Shown: piece after piece, positions 8,705 through 17,660 of the stretch | Layout of the letters: every line of letters starts with the position of its first letter | How positions within the stretch are numbered: position 1 is the first letter of the stretch | NCBI GenBank assembly: GCA_910574205.1 | Contig: CAJSYJ010000003.1 | Span: forward strand, 372,001 to 436,000 | Origin: Bacteroidales bacterium | Lineage (GTDB): Bacteria > Bacteroidota > Bacteroidia > Bacteroidales > Rikenellaceae | Reading direction: 5' to 3' | Length of the DNA stretch: 64,000 nt | Notes under the pieces: model-generated | Told to the model about the DNA's origin: nothing | What the model saw: only the letters and a program-made list of their open reading frames with translations | Databases searched by the model: none | Translations under genes and position numbers: made by a program

Positions 8705-9543
8705 ACGCGCGGTATCTCCATTTCGCTAAGTCGGGTATCGAGCACGATCTTGTCGATTATGGTCTTTACGACCGTATCGATCTCCGAGCCGGCGGTGTAG
8801 TCGGCCGGGCACACATGGTTGACGCGGTTGTCGCGTATCAGATCGTTCATCGTGCGGCGCTGTCCCTTCTCGTCGGGGTTGTATACGGCGATAGAGTGGC
8901 CGCCGAAGTTCTTTACCAGACGCATGCAGGGGATGTCGGTGGTTCCGTCGCCGACATATATCATGCGGCTGAACGGCACGGGACGGCTCTTCTCCTCCAT
9001 ATACTGATTGACCTTGCGCGTGTCGAATACCGACTCGACGCCCTTGTTGATCTTGAATATGAATTGCGTCTTGTTGGTATAGTTGACCGCCACGGCAGGC
9101 CAGTAGGCGATACCGTCGACGTTGTAGAGAAACGAGCAGGCGTATATGTTCTTGAACTCGTGGGCTATGGGCGTGCCCTCGATGATCTCCTTCAAACCCG
9201 ACGAGTTGATATAGTGCACGATGCTGGCGCCGTGCTCCTCGCCGTAGCGGTTGATACGCGAGAACCACTCCTCCACGCCGGCGTACAGCTCCACCTTGCG
9301 TCCCGACTCGCGGAACGCCTCGCGCCGCAGCGACAGCCCCTTGGACTGCGCCTCCTGAATCATGCGTGCCATGTATGTCAGCACCTGATCGGCATCCTGC
9401 TCCTCGGCCAGCTTGTTGGCCTCGTGCCAGAACTCCTTGTTGCTCTTGCCCACGGCGGGTATGAAGTCGTACTCCTGCATGTTGCCAGGCGCAAGCGTGC
9501 CGTCGAAATCGTATATCAGCGCAACGGTCGGTCTATTGTTCAT
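8701..9543 (-). CDS. HAD-family hydrolase (phosphoserine-phosphatase-like)
   Basis: A 280-residue cytoplasmic hydrolase. The HAD motif I is DFDGTL at residues 13-18, with the nucleophile Asp13 and acid/base Asp15. A Ser/Thr motif II candidate is in HYINSSGL, and motif IV is GDGTTDIPCM. A conserved Lys lies in the INKG segment. These show a haloacid dehalogenase phosphatase with a cap domain near residues 30-110. Substrate is not predictable from sequence. It is the first gene of the minus-strand operon down to folE; its promoter region is shared with the divergent nitroreductase gene. Confidence 0.88.
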   Translation of the reverse strand: MNNRPTVALIYDFDGTLAPGNMQEYDFIPAVGKSNKEFWHEANKLAEEQDADQVLTYMARMIQEAQSKGLSLRREAFRESGRKVELYAGVEEWFSRINRYGEEHGASIVHYINSSGLKEIIEGTPIAHEFKNIYACSFLYNVDGIAYWPAVAVNYTNKTQFIFKINKGVESVFDTRKVNQYMEEKSRPVPFSRMIYVGDGTTDIPCMRLVKNFGGHSIAVYNPDEKGQRRTMNDLIRDNRVNHVCPADYTAGSEIDTVVKTIIDKIVLDTRLSEMEIPRV

Positions 9544-9571
9544 AAACGAAACATAATGTTATCTTCACTGT

Positions 9572-9600
9572 CAAAAATAATCAAATTTTTCTTATTTTTG
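9572..9600. promoter_or_regulatory. divergent -7 elements for the HAD operon and the nitroreductase
   Basis: Two TATTTTTG boxes fit the Bacteroidota -7 consensus TAnnTTTG. One reads on minus (9572-9579) toward 8701-9543, and one reads on plus (9593-9600) toward 9627. No clear -33 TTTG was found for either, so these are partial matches. Confidence 0.5.
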
Positions 9601-9626
9601 TCCGAATACTCTTAAAACTTGTCTTT

Positions 9627-10154
9627 ATGCAATTCAGCGAACTCATCGATAAACGGCGCTCGACACGCCGATTCACGGACCGCAAGGTCGAAAACGACAC
9701 TCTGCGCCGGATCATGGAGCAGGCTTTGAAGGCGCCTTCGGCCAAGAACACGCGTTCGACGCGCCTTATGGCCGTTACCGACCCCGCGAAACTGGAAGCG
9801 ATGGCCTCGATGCGCGACATGGGCGCGGCCTTCCTCCCGGGCGCCGCAGCCGCGATAGTGGTCATGGGCGACCCCGCGAGCAGCCCCCTTTGGCAGATCA
9901 ACGCCGCCATTACAGCCACGATGCTGCAACTCGCGGCCGTCGACTCTGACCTCTCGTCATGCTGGGTGCATGTGGGCGACTATCATCGCATAGGCGACGA
10001 TCCCGCGTCGCAACGCACCGACGACTATCTTAAAGAGCTGCTGCCCGTACCGCCGGCCTACGGCATACTGTGCGTCGTCGCTCTTGGTTACGCCGACTAC
10101 ACGCCCAAGCCGCTGCCTCCCTACGAGGGCGACGAACGCATACTCTTCGCCTGA
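9627..10154 (+). CDS. nitroreductase-family FMN oxidoreductase
   Basis: A 175-residue flavoprotein of the short nitroreductase family, which uses NAD(P)H to reduce nitro compounds or quinones. The N-terminal KRRSTRRFTDRKV segment is the conserved FMN phosphate-binding Arg cluster, and APSAKNTRS continues the FMN site. The GILCVVALGY segment near the C-terminus is also typical. Length fits the small dimeric members. It is a single gene between a divergent promoter region and a stable hairpin. The physiological substrate is unknown. Confidence 0.9.
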   Translation: MQFSELIDKRRSTRRFTDRKVENDTLRRIMEQALKAPSAKNTRSTRLMAVTDPAKLEAMASMRDMGAAFLPGAAAAIVVMGDPASSPLWQINAAITATMLQLAAVDSDLSSCWVHVGDYHRIGDDPASQRTDDYLKELLPVPPAYGILCVVALGYADYTPKPLPPYEGDERILFA

Positions 10155-10177
10155 CGCCGGTCTCGACATACGATAAA

Positions 10178-10213
10178 ACCGCCCGCACTACGACGATAGT
10201 GCGGGCGGTCGCG
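10178..10213. terminator. strong hairpin, probable terminator
   Basis: A perfect 13-bp stem (10178-10190 with 10197-10209) has a 6-nt loop. On plus it follows the nitroreductase stop by 24 bp but has only a weak T tract. On minus it is followed by four T, so it may also stop minus-strand read-through from the repeat region. Confidence 0.7.
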
Positions 10214-10303
10214 TTATACCCGATCGAGTGCGGAGACGGGCACCAGCCTTAGGCTGCATAATACGAGGCGACACAGACCCCTTCGACGAGCCGCGCCAAC
10301 GGC

Positions 10304-11316
10304 TATCCCCCCCCAATACATTTCGGGTTCAACTCGGAGCACGCATCGCGTGCGACAAAAAGTCCCCCGCAAGGCGGGGGATTTAGGGGGGGGGTAAAGA
10401 TTGTAAAACGGCGTGAGCCGTAATTACAACCAACGGACTTTCATAACATCCGGACTGCATATACACGATCCCAAGCCACACCAACATCTATCCCCCAATA
10501 CATTCCGGGCTCAACTCGGAGCACGCACCGCGTGCGACAAAAAGTCCCCCGCAAGGCGGGGGATTTAGGGGGGGGGTAAAGATTGTAAAACGGCGTGAGC
10601 CGTAATTACAACCAACGGACTTTCATAACATCCGGACTGCATATACACGATCCCAAGCCACACCAACATCTATCCCCCAATACATTCCGGGCTCAACTCG
10701 GAGCACGCACCGCGTGTGACAAAAAGTCCCCCGCAAGGCGGGGGATTTAGGGGGGGGGTAAAGATTGTAAAACGGCGTGAGCCGTAATTACAACCAACGG
10801 ACTTTCATAACATCCGGACTGCATATACACGATCCCAAGCCACACCAACATCTATCCCCCAATACATTCCGGGCTCAACTCGGAGCACGCACCGCGTGTG
10901 ACAAAAAGTCCCCCGCAAGGCGGGGGATTTAGGGGGTGGGTAAAGATTGTAAAACGGCGTGAGCCGTAATTACAACCAACGGACTTGCATAACATCCGGA
11001 CTGCATATACACGATCCCAAGCCACACCAACATCTATCCCACAATACATTCCGGACTCCTCCCGGAGCACGCACCGCGTGCGACAAAATGTCCCCCGCAA
11101 GGCGGGGGATTTAGGGGGTGGGTAAAGATTGTAAAACGGCGTGAGCCGTAATTACGGCCGACCGACTTGCAAGACTTTCGAAAAGTATATATACGTTGCT
11201 AAGCTCCGAAAGGTACTATAATCTCCCTCCCGAGGGAGGGGTTTGGGGTGGGGTCAGAATTGTATAACGGCGACAGCCGTAATTACGACAGTCGGATTTA
11301 CAAAACATTCCGGCAG
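10304..11316. repeat. tandem array of about five 182-bp units plus a degenerate sixth
   Basis: Units begin at 10304 (variant, 185 bp), 10489, 10671, 10853 and 11035; the last diverges after about 11153, and a degenerate relative occupies 11217-11316. Copies 2-4 differ at only a few positions. Each unit holds three hairpins: GCACGC/GCGTGC, a GC-rich cccccgc/gcggggg stem, and ACGGC-GTGA-GCCGT flanked by TTGTA and TTACAA. On minus, the GC-rich stem is followed by ACTTTTT, so each unit carries a terminator-like element on that strand. There are no variable spacers, so it is not a CRISPR array. Confidence 0.9.
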
Positions 11317-11355
11317 ACCATACGCCTGCCGGAACGCTATCACGATCTTATTACG

Positions 11356-12819
11356 CTATTCGGTCTTAATATCCTTATTTACATTCTTCGAGCCTGCGAG
11401 CGCATAGAACAACAGATAGCACAGGCAGCCGAAGACGAGCCAGTACGAGGTCATGTAACCTGCCATGTCGGCTATGCCGCCCTGCAAGAAGGGCAGGATA
11501 CCTCCGCCGCAGACCAGCGTCATGAAGATACCCGAGGCCGCAGGCGTATACTTGCCGAGTCCCTCGGCCGCGAGGTTGAAGATACCGCCCCACATGACCG
11601 AAGTACAAAGACCGCACAGCACCATGAAGACCATGTTCACGGGCACGACACCCTCGATGAAAGGTATCTCGACCACAGCGCTACGCGGGATGAACATGAT
11701 GCACAGAACGAATATCATGGCCATCGAGCTTACCACGGCAAGCATTCTGCGGCTCGATACGCGTCCGCCTATGGCACCGCCGATCAGTCGTCCGCACATC
11801 ATAAGGAACCAGTATATGCCGATCAGCACGCCGGCCAGCTTGGCCGTAAGGCCGCGTCCCTCCTTGACCGAGCCGTCGAGCACGCCCTGCGCCCTCTCGT
11901 AAGATGATTCGGCTACCACCTGAGGGGCATAATCCTCGTTGTCGGCATTGGCCTTATCTTCCGCCTCGATCCGGGCAAGGAACTCGGCATTGGCGGGATC
12001 CTGCTGGAACTCGTAGTCGGCCACGAGCTTCTGGGCAGACTCCACTGTGGGGGTGGTCATATAGAGGTTGGCGATATTGGGAATACCTACTTCGATACCT
12101 ACATAGAAGAATATGGCCACGGCGCCGAGCACGAAGTGACGGAACGACAGCGGGCCGTACTTGTCCTTGACCTTGTTGCCGGCCTTGCGTGCGGCACGCT
12201 CCTCGGCCGTCTCGATATGGGGCTCGGGAATACGGACGAGGCCTATGATGACGGCGGCCAGAGCGAATATCGCCATTGCGATGATCATCGCGGGAGCGGC
12301 ATCGCTGACGGTGGCCGTCTCGGCCGATCCGCCGATCAGATAGCCCAGCAGCACAGGGGCGATCGTACCGCCGATAGAGTTGCACGAACCGCCGAACTGG
12401 ATCAGCTGGTTGCCCTTGTTGCCGCCGCCGCCCAGAGTGTTGAGCATCGGGTTGACCACGATATTGAGCATGCACATCGAGAAGCCGGCCACGAACGCGC
12501 CCAGCACGTATACGCCGAACGACTCGACATAACCCGAGAGGAACTGTATGCCGACGCCGACGAAGCCGACCGTGACGGCCGCCAGCGAGGTAAACTTGTA
12601 ACCCTTGCGTTTGAGGATTATACCGGCCGGAATACCCATGCAGGCATAAGCGATGAAGTTGGCCAGTGTGCCCAGCTGCGAGAGCGCGTTGCTCGCATGG
12701 AACTGGTTCTTTACGATGACGCCCATCGATCCCGCGAAATTGGTAACGAAGGCGATCATGAAAAACAGCGCGAACATCACGATGATGGGCAGCGTGTAAT
12801 TTTTCTGTTCGGTTTTCAT
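11356..12819 (-). CDS. sugar MFS transporter, FucP/GluP-like
   Basis: A 487-residue inner-membrane transporter of the major facilitator superfamily, FucP-type, which moves hexoses such as fucose, glucose or galactose by proton symport. About 12 hydrophobic segments are visible. The IPAGIILKRKGYK loop between helices 2 and 3 and NPMLNTLGGGGNKGNQL are typical of this group. A soluble insert near residues 265-320 (acidic, DEDYAPQVVAESSY) is unusual and lies in a loop in the second half. The start at 12819 (MKTEQKNY) is preferred, but an ATG at 12852 overlaps the upstream stop by 4 bp and could add 11 residues. It is probably co-transcribed with the polyprenyl synthase. Sugar specificity is not predictable. 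Confidence 0.9.
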   Translation of the reverse strand: MKTEQKNYTLPIIVMFALFFMIAFVTNFAGSMGVIVKNQFHASNALSQLGTLANFIAYACMGIPAGIILKRKGYKFTSLAAVTVGFVGVGIQFLSGYVESFGVYVLGAFVAGFSMCMLNIVVNPMLNTLGGGGNKGNQLIQFGGSCNSIGGTIAPVLLGYLIGGSAETATVSDAAPAMIIAMAIFALAAVIIGLVRIPEPHIETAEERAARKAGNKVKDKYGPLSFRHFVLGAVAIFFYVGIEVGIPNIANLYMTTPTVESAQKLVADYEFQQDPANAEFLARIEAEDKANADNEDYAPQVVAESSYERAQGVLDGSVKEGRGLTAKLAGVLIGIYWFLMMCGRLIGGAIGGRVSSRRMLAVVSSMAMIFVLCIMFIPRSAVVEIPFIEGVVPVNMVFMVLCGLCTSVMWGGIFNLAAEGLGKYTPAASGIFMTLVCGGGILPFLQGGIADMAGYMTSYWLVFGCLCYLLFYALAGSKNVNKDIKTE

Positions 12820-12848
12820 AAGTTTATAATAATTTGTTAGGTGTTCTA

Positions 12849-13853
12849 TCATCGGTTACGCTCCGTAACATAGGCGCACAGGTCGAGCAGCGCCGAGAGA
12901 CAGTCCGACTCGGCATACTCCGACAGGTAGTGCATGCCACGTTCGAGGTAGCGCCGCATGGTCACGGCGGCCAGCCGTTCGCCTCCGCGGGCATCGACCT
13001 CGGCCTGCACGGCGTCGACGGCGCTCTGATCGTCGCGGCAGCGGCGCACCAGCTCCATTATCCGGCTGCGCTCGGCCTCGTCGCAGCGTTCGAGTATCTC
13101 GATCAGCGGCAGCGTGATCTTGCCCTCGCGAAGATCGTTGTTCGAGGGTTTGCCCGTATCGGCCGTGCGACGGTAGTCGAGTATGTCGTCCTGAATCTGA
13201 AAGGCCATGCCCAGCGCCTCGCCGAAGCGGCGCATGCGCTCCACGGCGCGGCGGTCGGCACCCACCGACATAGCCCCCAGCGACGCGCTCAGCCCCAAGA
13301 GGCTCGCCGTCTTGCGGTGGATGATCGAGAGATAGTCCTCGCGCGTAGTGTCGAGCCGTCCGGCATGCTGGTTCTGCAACACCTCGCCCTCGCAAAGAGT
13401 GGCTATCGCGGCGCCCAGATGCGACACGAGGTCGTACTGCGCGCTGGCCATGCCGATCGAGAGCGTGCGCGCCAGAATGTAGTCGCCCAGAATGACGGCG
13501 TTGTTGGACTGCCACATGGCATTGACCGACGGACGTCCGCGACGCGTATCCGACGAGTCGAGCACATCGTCGTGGATAAGCGACGAAGTATGTATCATCT
13601 CGACGAGCATCGCCGCGAGATACGTGCGCTTGGAACAGCGGCAGCCGTCGCCGTCTATCTGCTCATGCGGCGAATTGATCGCGGCCGAGAGCATCGTCAA
13701 TACCGGTCTTATACCCTTGCCGCGCGACGAAAGCACGTGCACGAGCATCTCTTGCAGCAATTCGCCCTCGGCATTGAAATTGCCGCGGACGAACTCGTCG
13801 AAAGCTGCCAGATCGGCCAGAACGGGTTTGCGGATAGAGTCGATAGTGACCAT
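12849..13853 (-). CDS. polyprenyl diphosphate synthase (octaprenyl/heptaprenyl type)
   Basis: A 334-residue cytoplasmic trans-prenyltransferase that extends farnesyl diphosphate with isopentenyl units to make the side chain of menaquinone. The first Asp-rich motif is IHDDVLD and the second is IQDDILDY; the GKGIRPVL and TASLLGL motifs are also intact. Length is typical for long-chain synthases. The start at 13853 is chosen because the protein aligns with family N-termini from MVTIDSIRKP and a TATCTTTG -7 box lies 22 bp upstream. The sugar transporter gene follows immediately. A ubiE/menG gene elsewhere in the window is consistent with menaquinone synthesis. Confidence 0.92.
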   Translation of the reverse strand: MVTIDSIRKPVLADLAAFDEFVRGNFNAEGELLQEMLVHVLSSRGKGIRPVLTMLSAAINSPHEQIDGDGCRCSKRTYLAAMLVEMIHTSSLIHDDVLDSSDTRRGRPSVNAMWQSNNAVILGDYILARTLSIGMASAQYDLVSHLGAAIATLCEGEVLQNQHAGRLDTTREDYLSIIHRKTASLLGLSASLGAMSVGADRRAVERMRRFGEALGMAFQIQDDILDYRRTADTGKPSNNDLREGKITLPLIEILERCDEAERSRIMELVRRCRDDQSAVDAVQAEVDARGGERLAAVTMRRYLERGMHYLSEYAESDCLSALLDLCAYVTERNR

Positions 13854-13875
13854 CGGAATAATTGCGTTAACCTTG

Positions 13876-13933
13876 CAAAGATAACTATTTTTCGGTATTT
13901 GCCGTTGCGTAACCGAGTTTTTTCGTAACTTTG
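13876..13933. promoter_or_regulatory. divergent promoters: polyprenyl synthase (-) and YfhO-like gene (+)
   Basis: On minus, TATCTTTG at 13876-13883 fits the -7 box for the polyprenyl synthase. On plus, TTG at 13905-13907, an 18-nt spacer and TAACTTTG at 13926-13933 form a full Bacteroidota-type promoter. Transcription on plus would start near 13938-13940, very close to the first ATG at 13942. Confidence 0.7.
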
Positions 13934-13956
13934 ACCGGTTTATGCGCGATTTGCTT

Positions 13957-16449
13957 ATGGACATCAAAAGAATTACGTTACGATACATACTGCCCGCACT
14001 GGCGGCGCTGGTGGCATTCTGGGGCGTCTGCGACATATTTTTCGCGCCGCAATTCGAGGGCAAGACCCTCGTGCAGGGCGATACGCGCCAGTACACAGGT
14101 ATGTGGAGAGACATCAAAGAGTGCCGCGAAGCCACGGGCGAAGACCCGCAGTGGACGGGAGCCATGTTCTCGGGCATGCCGGCATATCTGATCAACGTGG
14201 AGTATCCGGCACAGATCGTAAAGCGCACCGTCGGCCGAGGCATAAAGCTGCTGAACGAGCCTATGAGCATGATATTCTTCGCCATGCTGCTGATGTGGAT
14301 CGCGCTGCTGGCCGTAGGCATCGACCCGTGGATAGGCATCGTCGCCTCGCTGGCATACGGCCTTTCGACATACTTCTTCCTGATAATCGACGCGGGACAT
14401 ATAACCAAGATGTGGGCGCTGACATACGCGCCGCTCGTGATCTCGGGCGTATGGTGTACGCTCAGGCGCAACATGTGGGCCGGCGGCGCACTGACGGCAC
14501 TGGCGCTGTCGCTCGAACTCGGAGCCAACCACCCGCAGATAACATATTACTTCGCGCTGGCCGCGGCGGCGCTGTGGCTCAGCGAGATGTGGTTCGCCCG
14601 CAAGCAGCGCGCATGGCGCCGCTTCGCACAGAGAACAGGGGTGCTGGCCGCAGCCGTCATGCTCGCCGTCGGATCCAACTTCTCGCCGCTGTGGTATACG
14701 ATGACCCATCAGAAATACACCATGCGCGGCGGCTCGGAGGTGGCTCTCGACAGCAGCGAGCGCCGCAACCTGTCGCTGGACTACGCTACGGCATGGAGCT
14801 ACGGCAAGGCCGAGAGCCTCAACATGCTCATACCAGGACTCAACGGCGGCTCGTCGATCGCGGCGCCCGTCGACGAGGGTGAGGTGCGCCGCACGCTCTG
14901 CGCAATGGGCGTCGACAGCGGCATGACGGACGATCTGCTGGCCTCGGGATACTTCGGAGGCTACTGGGGCGACCAGCCTACAACGGCGGGTCCGACATAT
15001 CTCGGCGCGGTGGCGATACTGCTCGCGCTCGTAGGCGCCTGCATGACATCGGGGCGCAACAAATGGTGGATACTGGCCGTATCGCTGCTGGCGCTGCTGC
15101 TGGCATGGGGCAAAAATTTCATGGGATTCACGGAGCTGGCATTCAAGATACTGCCCGGCTACGCCAAGTTCCGAACAGTATCCATGGCACTGGTCATAGT
15201 CGAGTGGAGCGTGCCAGTACTGGCGGCTCTGGCGCTCAGAGAGCTGCACCGAACGACGCTCGGCTGGCGGCAGACGGCCGCAAGAGTCGCTGCATGCGCG
15301 GGCGCTCTCGTGGTCTTGTCGCTCGCAGCGCTGGCCCTGACCGACGGCTTCGACACCGAGAGGAGCATAAACCTTATCAGAATGCTCGTGGGCGACTCGC
15401 CCGCAGCATACGAGCTGCGCGATGCGCTGACAGCCGATCGCCGTGCATTGCTCACGGCCGACGTATGGCGCACTGTGGGATTCGTCGCCGCGACGGCAGC
15501 CGTAATAACGGCATACGCATGGCTCCGCTCGCGCGAATGGGTGGGACCCGCCATGCGCAGGCTGCTGCCATACGCGATGACCGTATCGGTCGGAGCGCTT
15601 GCGGTATGGGATCTGGCGGGCGTCGACCGACGCTTCTTCAACGACGGCAACTTCGTCGATAAGGCCATGACCGGGATCGAGCCCTCGGCGGCCGACCGCG
15701 CCATAATGAACGACACCGATCCCGGGTTCCGCGTGATAAACCTCGACGTCGACCCCTTCAACGACGCCACGACATCCTATTTCCACCGCTCGGTGGGCGG
15801 CTACCACGGCGCCAAGCTGGGGCGTTATCAGGATCTGATCGACCGTTACACTGACGTATGCGACGGCCGCCGCAGCCTGCATCCGGCCATACTGGCCATG
15901 CTCGACTGCCGGTACGCAATATATAACGGACAGGCCGAGACGCTCGCCGACAAGTGCGGCGTCGAGCCCCTCGGTGCGGCATGGTTCGTAAGCAGCGTGC
16001 GGCGGGAAGCCTCGGCCGCGGAGCAGCTCGAAGCCCTCTCGAAGGTCGATCTGGCAACGACGGCCGTAGTCGACGCGGACGCCCTGCCCGGCGGCGGGAG
16101 ATACGACGCCTCGGGAGAGATACGCCTTGCAGAGTACCGCCCCAACTATCTGCGCTACGAATACGACAGCGAGGGCGATGCGCTGGCCGTATTCTCGGAG
16201 ATATACTTCCCCGACGGCTGGACGGCGACCATAGACGGCACCGAAGCGCCCTACCTGCGCGCCGACTACACGCTGCGGGCGATGGAGCTGCCGGCCGGGC
16301 GGCACACCGTGGAATGGCGGTTCCGCGCACCGGCATGGCGCACGGTCGAGGCCGTGACGCTCATCTCGTCGATAGCCGTTCTGGCCGCATGCGCGGCGGC
16401 GGCAGCGGCGTGGATAATCCGCCTCATAAGACGAAGCAGACACGAATAA
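13957..16449 (+). CDS. YfhO-like multi-pass membrane protein
   Basis: An approximately 830-residue inner-membrane protein with about 12 hydrophobic segments in the first 540 residues, then a soluble C-terminal domain and a last membrane helix near the end. The pattern (FEGKTLVQGDTRQYTGM, SGMPAYL, LGANHPQITYYF, and a late YFPDGWTATIDG segment) matches the YfhO family, membrane proteins with a GT-C glycosyltransferase-like fold. In Bacillus, YfhO is linked to glycosylation of lipoteichoic acid; the substrate here is unknown. Start 13957 is chosen because the promoter's start site is almost on the ATG at 13942, but that ATG cannot be excluded. It begins a conserved run ftsX-DUF3098-uppP-truB-queA. 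Confidence 0.85.
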   Translation: MDIKRITLRYILPALAALVAFWGVCDIFFAPQFEGKTLVQGDTRQYTGMWRDIKECREATGEDPQWTGAMFSGMPAYLINVEYPAQIVKRTVGRGIKLLNEPMSMIFFAMLLMWIALLAVGIDPWIGIVASLAYGLSTYFFLIIDAGHITKMWALTYAPLVISGVWCTLRRNMWAGGALTALALSLELGANHPQITYYFALAAAALWLSEMWFARKQRAWRRFAQRTGVLAAAVMLAVGSNFSPLWYTMTHQKYTMRGGSEVALDSSERRNLSLDYATAWSYGKAESLNMLIPGLNGGSSIAAPVDEGEVRRTLCAMGVDSGMTDDLLASGYFGGYWGDQPTTAGPTYLGAVAILLALVGACMTSGRNKWWILAVSLLALLLAWGKNFMGFTELAFKILPGYAKFRTVSMALVIVEWSVPVLAALALRELHRTTLGWRQTAARVAACAGALVVLSLAALALTDGFDTERSINLIRMLVGDSPAAYELRDALTADRRALLTADVWRTVGFVAATAAVITAYAWLRSREWVGPAMRRLLPYAMTVSVGALAVWDLAGVDRRFFNDGNFVDKAMTGIEPSAADRAIMNDTDPGFRVINLDVDPFNDATTSYFHRSVGGYHGAKLGRYQDLIDRYTDVCDGRRSLHPAILAMLDCRYAIYNGQAETLADKCGVEPLGAAWFVSSVRREASAAEQLEALSKVDLATTAVVDADALPGGGRYDASGEIRLAEYRPNYLRYEYDSEGDALAVFSEIYFPDGWTATIDGTEAPYLRADYTLRAMELPAGRHTVEWRFRAPAWRTVEAVTLISSIAVLAACAAAAAAWIIRLIRRSRHE

Positions 16450-16465
16450 ACAAAAGCAAACCGGT

Positions 16466-17353
16466 ATGGGAAACAGAGACAAACGACTCAAACGCGGCAT
16501 AAGACGCTCCTACGTAATATCGACCGTCAGCATAGCGCTGGTGCTGTTCATGCTCGGCTCGGTAAGCTATGTCATGGTATCGGCCATGTCGGCATCGCGG
16601 TCGCTGCGCGAACATGTGGTGTTGTCGGTCGAGCTGGCCGACTCGCTCTTCGAGAACGAGAAGCAGGCCGTATACGACCGTATCCGCGAGCGGGACGAGG
16701 TGCTCGCCATAGAGTATATGCCCCGCGAGGACAAGATCAGCGACGAGGAGTTCCGCAAGGTGTTCTCCTCGCAGATAGACGAGCTGTTGCAGCAGAACCC
16801 GCTGCGCGACTCCTACGAGGTGACCCTTTCGGCCGATGACGCGTCGTCGGAGACGATCGAGGCGCTGGCCGAGCGTATCGGCGCGGTGGAGGGCGTGGAG
16901 TACGTCGCCGTACCGCCCGTGGAGGTCATCGAGTCGATGCAGAGCACGGTGCGGCATATAAGCCTTTCGCTGGTAATATTTCTGGCCGTACTGCTGGTCA
17001 TATCGCTGCTGCTGCTGAACAACACCATACGCCTTGCCATATATGCCAAACGACACATCATCAACACGATGAAGCTGGTCGGCGCCACCAAGTGGTACAT
17101 CATGCGGCCGCTGCTGCACACGGCGCTGCGTCAGGGCATCTGCGCGGGCATAGGCGCCGGCATGGCCATGTGCCTTGCGGTGTACGGACTCGAACGCTTC
17201 ACTCCCGAGGGCATACGCATGCTGCCGCGCGAGGAGGTGGCCGCGATAATAGGCGTCATGACCGTGGCCGGAATATTGATCTCGGTGCTGTTCAGCGCCG
17301 TGGCGATAAACAAGTTCGTGAACATGAAGTCGAACAAAATACATCTCTATTGA
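16466..17353 (+). CDS. ftsX: cell division protein FtsX
   Basis: A 295-residue inner-membrane protein. FtsX pairs with the ATPase FtsE to control cell-wall hydrolases during division. One transmembrane helix is near residues 18-42, then an extracytoplasmic domain (about 45-165), then three helices (about 170-192, 225-245, 262-285). The LLLNNTIRLAIYAKRHIINTMKLVGATKWYI-type segment is the FtsX family hallmark. It begins 16 bp after the YfhO-like gene and ends 1 bp before the DUF3098 gene. FtsE is not in this window. Confidence 0.94.
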   Translation: MGNRDKRLKRGIRRSYVISTVSIALVLFMLGSVSYVMVSAMSASRSLREHVVLSVELADSLFENEKQAVYDRIRERDEVLAIEYMPREDKISDEEFRKVFSSQIDELLQQNPLRDSYEVTLSADDASSETIEALAERIGAVEGVEYVAVPPVEVIESMQSTVRHISLSLVIFLAVLLVISLLLLNNTIRLAIYAKRHIINTMKLVGATKWYIMRPLLHTALRQGICAGIGAGMAMCLAVYGLERFTPEGIRMLPREEVAAIIGVMTVAGILISVLFSAVAINKFVNMKSNKIHLY

Positions 17354-17354
17354 T

Positions 17355-17636
17355 ATGAATCCGAAGAAATTGTGGAACAGGGCGTCGAATCCCAACGACG
17401 AGAGGATGCCCCTCACGACGAAGAATTACATATTGATGCTGGCGGGCATGGCCGTAATCGTCATCGGGTTCTGCCTCATGTCGGGCGGCGGCGACCACAC
17501 GGCCGAGCAGTTCGACTACTCGATCTTCTCGTGGCGCAGGATATCGCTGGCTCCCGTAGTGGTCATAGCGGGCTTCGTATTCGAAATATACGCCATACTC
17601 AAACGCTTCGACGCCGACGGCGGCCGGAAGCGATAA
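17355..17636 (+). CDS. DUF3098 small membrane protein
   Basis: A 93-residue protein with two transmembrane helices (about 24-44 and 64-84). The TTKNYILMLAGMAVIVIGF and IFSWRRISLAPVVVI segments match DUF3098, a family typical of Bacteroidota and found next to ftsX and uppP. It starts 1 bp after ftsX and is followed by uppP after 24 bp. A role in division or envelope synthesis is inferred only from this conserved gene order. Confidence 0.9.
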   Translation: MNPKKLWNRASNPNDERMPLTTKNYILMLAGMAVIVIGFCLMSGGGDHTAEQFDYSIFSWRRISLAPVVVIAGFVFEIYAILKRFDADGGRKR

Positions 17637-17660
17637 CGACCCGAAACGTAATATCGTAAC

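Larger units (their letters stand above)
10155..11355. other. 1.2-kb non-coding stretch dominated by tandem repeats
   Basis: This gap between two convergent genes holds a terminator hairpin (10178-10209) and then the 182-bp tandem array with its degenerate tail to about 11316. Short minus-strand frames inside it, such as the one at 10852-11100, follow the repeat and have no coding features. Confidence 0.8.

Noticed and set aside
10852-11100. 82-codon minus-strand frame in the 182-bp array
   Set aside because: It spans more than one repeat unit, so the frame follows the repeat; no protein features.
10304-11215. 182-bp array as a CRISPR array
   Set aside because: The units are 182 bp, contiguous and have no unique spacers.
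13978-16500. 840-codon minus-strand open frame opposite the YfhO-like gene
   Set aside because: Shadow frame of a GC-rich membrane protein gene; low-complexity Arg/Gln/Tyr content.
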